Positions 12,930 through 24,838 of a stretch of DNA of 64,000 nucleotides are shown piece by piece. The notes beneath the pieces were generated by a model. That model did no database searches and was not told the DNA's origin. It worked only from the letters and a program-made list of their open reading frames with translations. Source of the DNA: Odiellus spinosus (taxonomy: Eukaryota > Arthropoda > Arachnida > Opiliones > Phalangiidae). Each line of letters begins with the position of its first letter. The first letter of the stretch is position 1. The translations under genes and the position numbers were made by a program. The stretch spans positions 35,193,458 through 35,257,457 of the forward strand of contig OY987225.1 in assembly GCA_963920705.1 (NCBI GenBank), given 5' to 3'.

Positions 12930-13137
12930 GTGATCGTCTTATTTTTCCGCTTCGAGAAGAAGCCGACATTTTGGTTTCGCGACGGCGGCGGCCCGGTTGG
13001 ATTAGCGCTTCTGGTTATCGGTGATCCGCGCTTTATGAGGATTAGTTTTCGTTGGTGTCGCGAATTGTGGTGCCTAAAAAATGTGTGGATTCTCGATGGA
13101 TTACGCTTCGGAAACGATGTAAAACGTTAATCGAATG
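12920..13137 (+). promoter_or_regulatory. CpG-rich promoter-like patch with possible non-coding first exon
   Basis: GCGACGGCGGCGGCCCGG near 12978 sits in a CpG-rich block, followed by a perfect donor at 13138 (ATG|GTAAGTG). It looks like a 5' UTR exon, with an ATG as its last three bases (13135-13137). No downstream exon joined by homology was found. If spliced to the acceptor at 28146 the phase would be wrong for the membrane-protein gene. Confidence 0.3.
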
Positions 13138-13422
13138 GTAAGTGTTTTTATTAAGCTATTGTTTTGTCTTATCGCGTTAAATTGTTAAGCCTAACGCCGG
13201 TTCGTATAGCGGGCGAGATCACGTTGGGGTCGCCGAAGGTAAAAGGGTATGACCCGCCGTAGTGGGCGTAGAAACCTCCGCTGTTTAATTTCGCCAGGCT
13301 TAACGCGAATGGAGGAATTACTTTGAAAGATTAAGAATGAAATATTAGTCACTTTATGGTTTTATTTTAGTTCTTAATCAAGGGTTTTGACCAATTTGAA
13401 AAGCGGCGAGTTAGCGTCGGGG

Positions 13423-13675
13423 GGATGGTCACTAAAAAGCACACCGGCACGCTAAACCTAGCGCGCACACCCGATATGAATTTTCATCAAAAGTAGCGCG
13501 GGTTTTAAATTTTTCTGCTCAAATTCAAGGTTTTTTTTTTGTTAATTAGTTTGATAAAACACGACTTCCTCTACCCGGTAATGTAATTATTTCATTTTAA
13601 CCCTTAATTTATACTCGATGTTATAATACGAAGACAAGATGAAATGATGACGAGTGTGCTTTTTAGGGCCCATCC
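13423..13675. mobile_element. Foldback/MITE-like element
   Basis: Terminal inverted repeats: GGATGGTCACTAAAAAGCAC at 13423 faces its near-complement ending CATCC at 13675 (reverse complement GGATGGGCCCTAAAAAGCAC). About 250 bp, no coding frame. First of several foldback elements clustered between 13.4 and 16.2 kb. Confidence 0.7.
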
Positions 13676-14122
13676 ATCTTGAGGGGGCGTGGATTTTAGT
13701 ATCGTTCCGCGCTACGTTTTAGCCTCATTGTCAACTCTTCTTGGGTGAACAATGGAAGCAGTCTTGGCCTATTTTAGAAAAATAAAAAGCAATTCGTAGC
13801 CGTTTCCTTGTGTGTTGATCTAAAAGAAGCGGCGCTAGTTCTATTTTGGCCTATTTTTGTTTTTCGCTACTCCTCTTGAGATGAACGATAATTGTCGAAG
13901 GTAGGCTAGGTCTATTTTGGCCTATTCTTCTTCGGCAATACGTATTTATTTGCGCGAGTAGTTCAACTCGTTAATTATAATGGTTGATTTAATTAGGCGT
14001 CGAGGAGTGTAGCTCGAAACATATAGCGAAGCCGAGTTAGCTTTTCGTCTATTTAGTCATTTGGGATGATAGCCATTGGGGGACCATCCGTAAAAGTCTC
14101 GTATCGTCATCGGGTCGGACGG

Positions 14123-14271
14123 AGGGGCCAGACACTCGCGAACTCGGGTGTACAAATTTTTTGAACTCATTGCGCTATAAAACTGAACTCGGAGTTCACG
14201 AAGTGTTCCAACTCCATGTACTGTCTACATTGAACTCGCGTGTACAGTGAATTCGAGAGAGTCTGACCCCT
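14123..14271. mobile_element. Foldback/MITE-like element
   Basis: Starts AGGGGCCAGACACTCGCGAA and ends with a diverged inverted copy (GAGAGTCTGACCCCT). Inner arms GAACTCGGGTGTACA and TGAACTCGCGTGTACA also pair with complements across the element. About 149 bp, no coding capacity. Confidence 0.65.
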
Positions 14272-14421
14272 CGGGTCGAACTTCCGACGCACTAATAACT
14301 TCAAATTTCTAATATAACAAAGGGACAGTGAAATGAAATAAATCCAAAGATAGTATTAACTTATTAATCCTATTTGGATAGCCCATTCATTGAAAACTTT
14401 TGCTCCTATTATTCGCGTATG

Positions 14422-14786
14422 CAGGGTGTGTTTCTAAAATGATGTTAGGACAGAGCTACAGTGGGTTCTATGACGTTTTGTCGTACGGGGCGCCGTGACA
14501 GAAACACGAAATGTATCACGCGCGGATGACCCCCTAACATACATTAATAAACGGACCAATGAGCATTTTATCAAGCGCGTGCTCTTAAAAACCGGCTAAT
14601 TAATTAAACGTGTATTTTATCATTGAGTATATTATTAATGTACGTAAGGGGTCATCCGTACATGATTCATTTCGTAACTATTGAACGGCGCCCTGTACGA
14701 CAAAACGTCATAGAACATTTTCGTCTTAAAATGACACGTAGAACCCATTGTAGCGCGCTCCTACCATCATTTTCGAAAACACCCTG
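14422..14786. mobile_element. MITE with CAGGGTGT ends and long inverted repeats
   Basis: Left end CAGGGTGTGTTTCTAAAATG; right end reads CAGGGTGTTTTCGAAAATG on the minus strand. Further inside, TTCTATGACGTTTTGTCGTA occurs in both arms. A TA follows the right end, compatible with TA target duplication, but the left flank reads TG. The same right arm is found at 35.96-36.05 kb, and an isolated left end (CAGGGTGTTTCGAAAGTG) at 14844. Confidence 0.75.
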
Positions 14787-14843
14787 TATTTGTTTTTGCA
14801 AATGAACGCGAGCCCCGCCGGTCAAATCTCATTAATAAATATA

Positions 14844-14890
14844 CAGGGTGTTTCGAAAGTGACTCGATTTTTTTTTTTTTTTTTTTTTTC
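14844..14890 (+). mobile_element. Solo CAGGGTGTTTCGAAA element end with T-tract
   Basis: TACAGGGTGTTTCGAAAGTG matches the ends of the element at 14422-14786 and is followed by a T-run of about 20. No partner end was found nearby, so this is a truncated copy. Confidence 0.5.
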
Positions 14891-15077
14891 ATTTCTATCG
14901 GGTGTTTAATCTTTAAAGGGAGAGCCAGACGTCAAATTTAGGGAGCTCTATTTTTTTACTTTGGTTTTATTTTGATTTTGCGTGTCTCAGTTTGGGGATG
15001 GCTTTCTTTTCCGTCGCGAGGGGAAAGTTTGTTTTGGCGCGTCAATCGCGTGGAATTCCGCGAACGCGGAAGTAAAC

Positions 15078-15201
15078 GATTAAAGCCGGATGCGCGCCCG
15101 GAGCTATTTTCACGCGTTTCAGGCTCGCGCGCCCATTGGCTTCTACGAGAGCGCGAGCGTCAAACGCTTGAAAATAGCTCCGTGTACATCCGGCTTTAAT
15201 C
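15078..15201. mobile_element. Palindromic element, copy 1
   Basis: Left arm GATTAAAGCCGGATG then GGAGCTATTTTCACGCGTTT; the right arm is its diverged reverse complement ending CGGCTTTAATC. A second copy lies at 56070-56157, sharing GAGCTATTTTC, GCGAGCGTCAAACGCG and CCGGCTTTA. Such dispersed palindromes are typical of MITEs. Confidence 0.75.
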
Positions 15202-16044
15202 GCTACAAAACACGCGCCAAAAACGACTCGCGCGCTAGTATAGATATCGAAGCGTATATTCTAGACTTCTTTTTTCCCGCCAAAATTCAAAGAGCGCGCG
15301 CCGGGGAAATGACGATATTTAGCCCCCCCCCCCATCCCTTCCCCTCCTCTAAACAACAATGGCTATGAACTAATTAAGACCTAGGGAGTTCGGAACAAAA
15401 TACGAAAAAAATCTGCAAGCGATGAAAGTCTGAGAAAAACGGATTTGAAACTTTAAAATCTTAGTGTTAAAATCTCGTAGGCTGGGATAGGATGGAAGGG
15501 GGGGGGGGGGTCTGAATATGTTAATCTAGCCCGCACGCTCGCTCTTTATCTATAGCTAGTCATTTAGGCCCATTTTTTTTCCCGCCAAAATGTAACGTAC
15601 GATTACAAGAAATAGCTAAGATTTATAAGGATTAAAAACACGGAGCATTTGGCGTCTTTGGATTCGGTCTTTTAGAGAGTTAAGCGAGTTAACAATTCTA
15701 TTAACAGTTCTATTTTCGCTAAAATGAAAAAAGTCAAAGGGTGGGTGAGAGGCGGGGATTTGGACAGGGCGCGGACAGCTTGTCAACCTTTTCCCTATTC
15801 AATTGTCTACTCGGCTTCCTGCCTTCGCCTATTACTCTTCGTCTGGCAATCGACGTCACACCCGCGCCAAATATTGGCGTTATGCCCGATTGGAACGGTA
15901 CTCGATAAAGCGTTTAATAATTGAATTCGGTCCCCGTTTTCAATCGCCTTTTGATTTTCGAGTTTTCGCTTTCGCTTAATTCCGAGAAAAGCTTAAATGA
16001 AATTGATTTGGATATTGGCTTCTCGAAGCGGACTCGTTAAACTA

Positions 16045-16147
16045 AAACTTGTAGTTTAAAGCCCCGTTTTCGATCGACATTTTTGTTGGTTTTCTTTTCT
16101 GGCTCGAACAAATCTCGATTGAAAACGAGGCTTTAAACTCCAAGTTT
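16045..16147. mobile_element. Short foldback element
   Basis: AAACTTGTAGTTTAAAGCCC...GTTTTCGATCGA faces TCGATTGAAAACGAGGCTTT...CTCCAAGTTT. About 103 bp with arms near 35 bp. No coding capacity. Confidence 0.65.
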
Positions 16148-16369
16148 GACGCCGAAGCTTGATTGTTGACGCGCCTTTAACTCGTTAGTGGGTGTCGAGT
16201 TGTTTTTTTTGGTATGGCGCGGCTTTATGTCTAGGCCCTTCCCTTCCTACTTCCTTCAATTAATGTACGAGTTGTTTTTATTTAGGGAAAGAGTTTTTCC
16301 AGTTTTGTAGGTCGAATGACGCGTAGTGTCTGGTTGGCCAAATCCCCCCCCCCCTCATTCTTAAACGAT

Positions 16370-16402
16370 CACTCTCCCTCCCTCCCTCCCTCCCTCCCTC
16401 CT
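16370..16402 (+). repeat. (CCCT)n microsatellite
   Basis: A run of CCCT units near 16374-16400, following a poly-C run near 16345. Simple repeat in a gene-free region. Confidence 0.7.
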
Positions 16403-17090
16403 TTGGCCTCCTCGGCCATTCGCCCCGTCTGTCTGTCTGGATCGCGACCCTATTCTATAAAATCATTCTTGACTTTTAAAGATCTTATATCGCTTACAGC
16501 CGAGGGGCTAATTTTATTTAATTTAATTTAATCTTAGATTAACTGGCCGCGCAATTTTAGGTAACTCGATTAAAAGCCTACTAAGCCTAACTAGGCTTAA
16601 TAGAGTTTGATTCTTCTTGACCTTGAGTTTAGGCGCGAGCCTTATTGACGTTTCTGTTTTGTCTCGCGCTCGCCTCCTCCCCCACCCCCTCCTCCCTTCC
16701 GGTTAACGTAGGCAACCGTACCTTTTCGCGCCATTCTTTCCCGCTATTTTTTGGCGCCATAATCGTCTCCGAAATCCCTTTAGCGTCTACTCGTAGGACA
16801 TTTTTGTTCGTCGCCAAGCTGTCTGGGAAGTCGAGATACGAACGGAGGAAGCTTCTCGCTCTCTCTGGCGTTTCCTCCTATTGGTTACGTCACGCGGTCG
16901 GCCGACAGCGGCTCTCGGCTCTAGCCAAGCTTAGGGGAACCCTCCCCCCTCCTTTCCATACCGCCGAGTCTTAAAATGTTGGATCGATCGTCTTTGGGAT
17001 GATCTTGGAGCTATTCCACTCCCTCTCCCTATCTTAGTAGCAAATTCGTTAGAAGGGACATTTCCTATAGAAGCTTAAACGTGTCTATAA

Positions 17091-17200
17091 TACAGGGTTC
17101 GTACACGACCTGGAAAAGTCGGGGAATTATTTGGAAGTGGTCATGGAAAACCTGGAAAAGTCGGGGAAATTAATTTCCAAAATTTTGTACGAACCCTGTA
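17091..17200. mobile_element. CAGGGTTCGTAC element with TA-flanked inverted ends
   Basis: Starts TACAGGGTTCGTACACGACC and ends GTACGAACCCTGTA, so the ends are inverted repeats flanked by TA. Internally it has two copies of CCTGGAAAAGTCGGGGAA. This is the smallest complete member of the dispersed CAGGGAAAAGTC family in the window, and the 58356-58830 copy shares its left end. Confidence 0.75.
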
Positions 17201-17929
17201 TAAAGTCTGATTTTGTATTAGCCCCTCGAACTTCCGTTACTAGCTTGAATGTTTCGGGGAAAGCGCTCGTCGCGGGGGCAAAATTTTAGGCTATTTTGTA
17301 CGGGGCCCCTGTAAAAGCGTCCCCTCCCTACTAGCTTCCGTGTTTCGGGGGAAGCGAACGTCGTAGGAGCGGAATTGGGCCCTTTTTCATACGCAGCGGC
17401 TGTAAAAAGAATTAAACTTCGAGGGATAATGAAGACGATAAACCCTAATAGTTATTTTAATCGCGTTTGTTTCAGACTATATTTTAACTATCGTTTATTT
17501 TGGCGCCAATTAAGTAGCTCCTGTTCTCGGAAATAATAATATTCAATGTTTTCCGTAGTTTAGCTTTTTTATTTCGTAACTATACGCGCGATATAATCGG
17601 GGAGAGGGGGGGGGGCTTACCCTCGTCCCCCCTTCAGTGGGATTAATCCAACGAGCTCCCAAATTATTTCTCCGCTTCCCACGTTAATTTACAACCTTTT
17701 TGGCGCTGGCGCGATTTGCATTTTAAGTCGTTTGTATATAGCCAAGTCCTTACGGTATAATTTTCGATGGGGCGGTGCCCTAGCGGACGACCTTGGACGC
17801 TAGATGTCGCCCCACTAATTCTATCTCTCTCTCTAAGTTGATCTCTCTCTCTGGCTCGTAACTCGTTATATTTCTAAAGTTTGGTTGTTGTTTTTGTTGT
17901 TTTTTTTGGCAGTGAAATCCCCTGGCGCG

Positions 17930-18219
17930 CGTATCTGAGAGGCTGGTTGCTCGTCGCGCCAAAGAGGAGGTGCGAGGCCAAATGCCTCCGAGTCGAGTCT
18001 CGGATCGGACGGAGGCAAGGAGCTCTCTCGGGCCTTATCAAACCCTATCAATTATCGTTGGAGGCGGAATCGAGCCGTTAATCGCCTCTTTAATCCGGCG
18101 GACCGGAAGTCGCTTTTAACGAGAGCTCGGGGTCGCGGGTTGTCCCGGCTCTTCGTAACCTCGTCGAGTCCATCTAGCCAGCGAGTCCATCTTCCGATGA
18201 CGGTCGTCGCGGACAACGG
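17930..18219 (+). promoter_or_regulatory. CpG-rich block ending in a candidate first coding exon
   Basis: CpG-rich patch. An ATG at 18197 opens MTVVADN and the exon would end at 18219 before a strong donor (GG|GTAAGTCGG), in phase 2. An acceptor TCTAG at 28141-28145 would continue in frame through GG|A AGC GAG GTG into the open frame upstream of Met at 28267. This would add about 46 residues to the N-terminus of the membrane protein and imply a 9.9-kb intron. Phase-compatible but unproven. Confidence 0.3.
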
Positions 18220-19844
18220 GTAAGTCGGCGAACATTTTCTATTTTCAAACATTCGTCTTTCATCCCTTGTTTCTCGAAAATCATTTAACGGGAAGCTCGT
18301 TAGTTTATTATAGTCAAGTTGTTATTTTAGCGCAAATACTAAAACTTGCCAAACTTCGACAGACTGCCCTTGAAAGCGGTCTCGCGATCAACTTTTCAAA
18401 GGGCTAATATCATTTTTTCACCTCGACAGTTGGCGACTATTTCCCTTTAACGTAATAATTTGGAGCGTTCGGTAGTTCGGTAGTTATTTAAGAGGATTTT
18501 TACTCGTCACTTCCGGTTAAATCCCTTCTATGAAGCTTAGAGGAACCAAAATTTCAATAAGCGTATTATTGTCGACCGAGACGTCCTTCGACGCTAATTA
18601 GGCCTAATCTCTATTACGTTAAAAGTAGGCGTTTCGCTAGTCCCAAATTATCATTTTTCTGACATAACGTCAGTTTTTGAATTGCCGTTTCGCCGAGTAA
18701 CTCTCCATTACGATTATATATACAAAGTTTTATTTATTTTCTTCGGTTAAATTGGGGAGAGGGGGGGGCTTTATTCGAGACATTTACGTGACGTTATAAA
18801 AGAATTTTTAACTCTCAAAATATACCTATATAAAGTATTATAATTTATTCCAATAACTTTCCCGCGTTTTTATTCCGCGCGCTTTTTTACTTTTAATTTC
18901 CGGCGTTTTTACTTCTCGCGCTCTTTTTCTTTTAATTTCCCGCGTTTTTATTTCTCGCTTTTTTTTTTTTTTTAATTCCCGCGCTTATTTTTTCTGCCGC
19001 GCGAGACTTTAAATTTATCGTAAAGCGCGGGGTATTCCACGAATAAAACTGCTACGGTGGTAATTTGGGGGGGGGGGGGGGGTAATAGGATTTGACGGCG
19101 CTGTCGGGTTAAGTTGACGTCGCTCTTTGGAAGAGACTAGTATAGGGTGGCGGAGGATAGGCGCCAAATCGATTTGGCTCGTCCCGTTTTAGCTTTTGGC
19201 GCCAAAAATAAAAAAGGTTGATAGAGGCGCGCGGGCTACGGGCTTGGCTATAACTTTAAAAGCTCGCCTATCGAAAGTAGGGGGCTCTTTCGAACAAATT
19301 GTCATCTTGGCGTACGCGTACGGGTCTCTCCTCTAGATGAAACCGTACGCGCTTTTTATCCCATTTCTATTCGTTAGGAAATTTAAATATTTGTTTTATT
19401 TGTTTTTGTCGTTGTTGCGAAAGATTCTCGGTAAATATTTTGAATCGGCGCCAAGTCGAGTCGTACTCGATATGACGCGTCCGTATCTCTCTCTCCTATT
19501 ATAGGCGTTCGTTCCGCCGCCGTAAGCGCGTTGGCGGACGCGTACGCGACGCGATTATTATTAGTTTTTGACAAACACCCGGAGTACGCGTTTTTGAAAC
19601 GTCTCTCGCTTCGTCCGTACTAGCGCTAGGCCTAAGCCATAAATCGGCTCGTTAAACGCGTTGGCTCCCAATCAAATGCTTAAAAAACGTAAAAAAAAAA
19701 AAAACTCATCTACTTAAGAACGTACTATAGGGAAATGACGAAGGAATACGAAGGGAGAGGCGAAATTAAAATTAAAATCGGCTTACGCTAGAAACTGGCC
19801 CGCCCGCCTACTTTCGATTTGTCGTTATTAAAATGGCGAGCTTG

Positions 19845-19955
19845 CTTCGGGAACCAGTTTCGTATCGAATGGGGTTGAACCGATACGATAAATCGATTTA
19901 CGCTGATAACGCGTGAGGCTTAAAACGATTACCCTTTCAAATCGATTTATAAATG
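19845..19955. mobile_element. AAATCGATTTAT dispersed repeat, partial copy
   Basis: Shares CTTCGGGAACCAGTTTCG, ACGATAAATCGATTTA and CAAATCGATTTATAAATGCT with the copies at 37867-38116 and 53262-53490. It is shorter and looks truncated on its left side. Confidence 0.6.
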
Positions 19956-21227
19956 CTTAGTTTTAGATTTGATCCCGTAATAATAGCTAATTTGAAATTT
20001 ATCGGAGACGCTCCTTGACCTCCGAAGATCAGCTGGTTGGATTTATTTTGGGGAAAATCAATTTTCATTTTCGTAATTTTTATTTTGGGTTGAAATCGTT
20101 GCTTACGTTTCCCGCTTCCCAAATTTAAATCTAAAAGAATAAGAACGAGGAATATGTGAAAACAAACTCGGGGGCATAACGAGGAGACTATTTTCAATAT
20201 TTTCTTTAACTTTGAACGCGAATATTGTTTTTCCGTAAACAATTGCGTATTTTGATTGGGGGCTGACCCAGCTCGGTTCAGACTGAGACTAGACGCGACT
20301 TCCCCCAGAAACTTTGTATCGAAAAATCTCGTCTAAAAAGATGAAAGATCTCGTCTCTAAATCTCCCGGCCCCACCCCCGACAAGCCACCCACCACCCTT
20401 GCCATCCCCTCAACGAATTCCGGGCAAAATAAAGGGAAAATGAAGACTTAACCCTACTTTCTAGCGGAGAGAATTTAGAAAGGGAGTGGAAGTCCGCTAA
20501 ACTTATCTGGCCCATTTCCGGCATGACGCCTTTTTAACCGGAAACTCGCCTGGCCAGACATTCCTGGACTTTTTGGCCGTCAACTCGTTTAGTAGAGTGA
20601 AAGGGGGGGGGCTTCCTCTCTAAATTAATTAGTTTTTCAATTTCAATAAAATGACGAAATAAACGTTAATTGGTCGCTTTTCCATTCGGAGTAAGGCGAA
20701 GGGTTAGAAAAAGGTAACTCCGAGTAATCCGAGAAAGGGAAGGTAAATCGGACTTAGTAATTGGTTTCAGTCTCCCTTGTAAAAGTTGCTATAGGTAGAG
20801 ATACAAAATGTTATTCGGCGAATAAAAATGAAATAAAAATAAAAAAATGCTCGTTGGAAAATAGCTCTCTCGCGTCGATTCTCGTTCGCCAGACGAGTCT
20901 AGTCTAACGAACGTCAGACGAAAAATAACATCAACCAAAAAGAATTAGAGTTCAGGAAGGGGAGGGGCGGGAGGAGGAGGGGAGGGCTGATGGAATTTAA
21001 ATATTTTTCTTTATTCCTTTTTCGAGAATAATAGCTAAAGTATATGAAAAGGCGGGAACGGGGGGGGGGAGGGGCTTAAAAAGATGGAGGGGAGGGGTTC
21101 GAATATTATCGAGAAAAAACAATATTTTATTTCGTTCGCGAAATCTAGAAGAAGCCGAGATTAATTAGAGACCCGAATAGTGAAGGAATCTTTAACGATT
21201 GCCCCCAACCAATCCTCTCTTTTATAA

Positions 21228-21362
21228 CGGGCTGGCCACGGGTCAGGGAAAACAGGCAAAAGTCAGACAATTTGAAAATGAACCAAAAAAGTCAGGGAAT
21301 TTAAAGATCTTTCGAGAAGCCAGGAAATTGCGATCCGCGGAAAAGATTCTCAGCTGACTCGT
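21228..21362. mobile_element. CAGGGAAAAGTC-family element, close relative of the MED14 intron 12 copy
   Basis: Shares GCCACGGGTCAGGGAAA, GAAAATGAACC, AAGATCTTTC(G/T)AGAAGCCAG, GCGGAAAAGATTCTCAGCTG with 10587-10780 in the same order. Direct evidence for a dispersed family with conserved unique sequence, not just slippage. Confidence 0.7.
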
Positions 21363-22534
21363 AGATAGTACGAGTGGTTTTCGATAACTATTTCGGCGAC
21401 AGTTAAGAGCCGCGTGATCTCCCTCCTGGGAGTCATTGACTCCGTCTCTTTAATCCCCGACTTTTTTTATTTTTTAATCAAATAATCCATTAATCCCTTC
21501 TTAATTCTCGCGCGGCTGAGGTTACTCGTTATGATTATTTCTGGCATCGCGTCGCTTCAATTAAATTTAATTAATCCACTTTGAAGGGATTAATCATCAT
21601 CCCCTTATTCCCCCCCCCCCAATCCAAATGAAAAGCCCACTTTTGTTTTTAAATCGCGATTAATTAAAAGGTCGCCGCGTGTCACGATTAACGACAATTA
21701 ACTTCCCCAAATTAAGCCATTATCGATCGTTTAAAAGTGGATCAATTGGATAGTCGATCACTGGGGTTCCGGGCATTTCCAATCCTTATACTCGATCAGA
21801 GACGGGACGGGACGGGGGGAGAAATCGATTTATCGGTCCTTAAGCGAAGCGTGATCCATCTATGGTCAGTTCCGAGTCGAATTGATCAGCGATCAAATCG
21901 TCGTATAGCCCTAGAAATTTCTGCCCAATTGGAACTAGAATCCCGATCTAATAACCTCCACCCCCGCGTCTTTGTCGCTCCCCCCCCCCCCATCTTTCGG
22001 ACAACTTTGACCGCCGCCAATCGACTGACTCTTAATATTAAAAATCTTATTCTATATTGAAAAAGCGCGAAAAATAATTTCAAGAACGAAGGAAAAAAAA
22101 GTAAATATGTTTGGTGTTTTGGTCTACGCGCCATCAATGCCAGACGTAAACAAAACGCCGGAGCGACAAACAAACAAACAACCAGTTCGCGAGACATCAA
22201 CCCCCCCCCCCCCCCTCCTTGTTTCCGCTCGGAGCTATCGAGGTAGACGAGCTTCAATAAAAACCTGAAGTTTAAAAGGTAGAGGCTCTATATATCGGCA
22301 ATTTTTGTTGGTTCCAAGGTTGAGAAAGGCCTATACGTTGTCCCAACCTTGAAAAAAAGGTACATCTCCCCTAGAAACGGATTCTCTTTAATGGCAATTT
22401 TGGTTGTATTCAAGGTTGGGTACTTTCGCCTTTTTTAGCATTATCTATTGAAGGGAAAATCCAACGCCTTTTGTTTTATCAATTGCCCCTTAAGACGAGC
22501 TCGTTCAACGTACTATGTTAAAACATTCGGGAAA

Positions 22535-22735
22535 AGCGTTGCCACAGACTGGAAAACCTCGGCGATTTCAAAATTGCTCTAAAAAGCCAAGGAAAAGTCG
22601 GGGAATTTCAAAATTGGTCTAAAACGTCAGAAAAAAGTCAAGGAATCTCAAAATTGTTCTAAATCGTCAGGGAACAGTCAAGGAATTTTAAAATTGTTCA
22701 AAGGTCAGGGAAAAGTCGGGGAATTTTCACGTTAT
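22535..22735. mobile_element. CAGGGAAAAGTC-family element
   Basis: Four or five consecutive segments of the type TCAGGGAAAAGTCGGGGAAT followed by TTCAAAATTG(C/G/T)TCTAAA, each about 45 bp, giving a tandem-like interior as in other family members. Confidence 0.6.
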
Positions 22736-24771
22736 CCCAAAATAAAATTGCGTAATCTGCTAGCATGGATTGAATTAGACCAGGGAAGCTTCCATAAATA
22801 CGTGTAAAAATTTTTTATACGGGACCAGAGGCTTGAAAACATTAATGGAAAGTCCCTATTGACTTGGACTTCCCATACATGATGAATCCAGACAGACAGA
22901 CAGCGGGTGGGGGGAGGAGCATTAACCCCCACCCCTTGTAGTTATTCATTTGTAAATAAAAATAAAAATGAACTTAAAATAATGTTTAGAATGGGCGTCT
23001 CCAGACTATTTCTCTCGAACCAACCAACAAGCAACTACCGACGAGGAACCGAGCAAACTTTTAGCATTCAAAGCGAGGAGTTCTTTTGTTTTTATTAATT
23101 GCCGACCAGAATATTTTTATTATTCATTTTCCAACTCCAATATTCCGCCTTAAATATCTTGGAATTTTTCAAGGGAAACTGACATTAATAAAATGGGACG
23201 TACGAAATGTTTGGACTCTTCGCGCTATCGAAACCTCTCAACTCGATAGTTTCATTATCTCCTTATATAACTTAATATAATATTTATAACATTATAGTCT
23301 ACGGGGGGGGGGGATTAGTGGGCAGAGGGGTTAACCGTATTTGAGTCCGGACCATGACTGATCTGGCCCGTTTGTTTGTTTGTTTGCTTGCTTGTTGGTT
23401 TGGTGGGGGGTAGATGGGATTTTGAGAGACAGATAGAGACTGTCTGGTCATCGTGTTTGGATGGGTTGCGGGGGATTCAGGGAAGTGGGGGTTTGTCTGG
23501 CCGTCTCGTTGGTGTAATCGTCACTCACTATTTTCGCCAATATTTTGATTATAATTTGTTTGTTTTTTATTTATAATAATTGTAGATGACGTTGTTAATT
23601 GAACGTTTATTTTTCTGGGATTTCAAATCGATTTGGGCGCGTTAGAAAAGACCGTAGCTATTCGTTGGTGATTCGAGTGGCTTCGAAACTCGTTTTAGAT
23701 TGACCCGCTAGTCGGATGACCTCGCTGACTTTTATCTAATTTGACCCGATTTGAAAAGGCGATGATTGAAACGTATTTGTAGCGCGAACGGGGCTTTCGT
23801 GTTATCTATATGATAAAATAGGTTCGTGTATTTTAAACGAGATTAAAAGAGCGGGGAAGGACATTCTTTACTAGAGCTCTTATTTTTATAATCAGAGCTC
23901 TTAGTACGCGTCGTCACTAGGCGGGCTACGTTAGGCGCCATTATTTCGCCATTTAGTAAAATTAATCGCGATATATATTTAAAATCGTCGCTCGATATAT
24001 CGTTTACGATTCTTGGTTTCGCCGAGTTCATTATTTCAGGGTATGTTTCCTATTATTCCTAATCTTTTGAAATCCTTCGAGTAACGACGCCATTTTGGGG
24101 GGGCCTAGCTGGGCTAGCGACGACATCGCGGATCCTGATCCAGGGGTTGGCCACGGGGGAAAAAGTGGGCCAAATTGAGTAAATGAACGCGAAAAAAGTG
24201 TGGCAACCCCGCGATCTTTCCATAGCTTCGTCGTAAATTCCCGCCAAAATTTCCCTCCAATTCTAGATAAGACTTCTCTCTTATCTTAGGGGAAATTCGT
24301 CGCGTTGTCATTTTCTAGACGATTCTCTCTCTCGATAGCTTTACACTCTCCCTTTAATTACGAAACAAATCTGGTCGATATCTACTTAGTTTAATTTCTC
24401 GGGGGGCGAAATCCCCCCTCCCCCACAACCCCCTGAATTGTGGTATACGCGTAAAACAAATTTTGGAGGAGAAAAAAAAGCTGTAAAAAGTAGTTTGCCC
24501 TAATTCGTTCGCTCGTATCTAGGAGTTTTTATTTAATCGCGATTATTTAAGACGAACCGTCCTTTATCTCATTAAAGTTTTTTCGTTTATTCGGCAGCGA
24601 CGAAATCGGGGAGGGGGGATCGAATCTCTCAACAGCCAATCATCGTCCGCGTATTCGCTGACGAGACAAAAGCTATAGTTTCCCAGTCGTTTTTATCTCG
24701 ATCCCAAGATGGAAAATAAACCCCCGTGATAATCGAAAGTGTGCCAGAAAGATGCCATTCCAATCTTCCGG

Positions 24772-24838
24772 GTTGCCACGGGTCAGGGAAAACGGGGAAA
24801 AGTCGGGGAATTTCAATCTGAAAAAACTGCGCCAACCC
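24772..24838. mobile_element. Short CAGGGAAAAGTC-family element
   Basis: GGTTGCCACGGGTCAGGGAA ... GGGGAAAAGTCGGGGAATTT ... GCGCCAACCCTG. Both ends carry the GGGTTG / CAACCC inverted termini, so this may be a short complete copy. A diverged relative is near 24128-24215. Confidence 0.55.
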
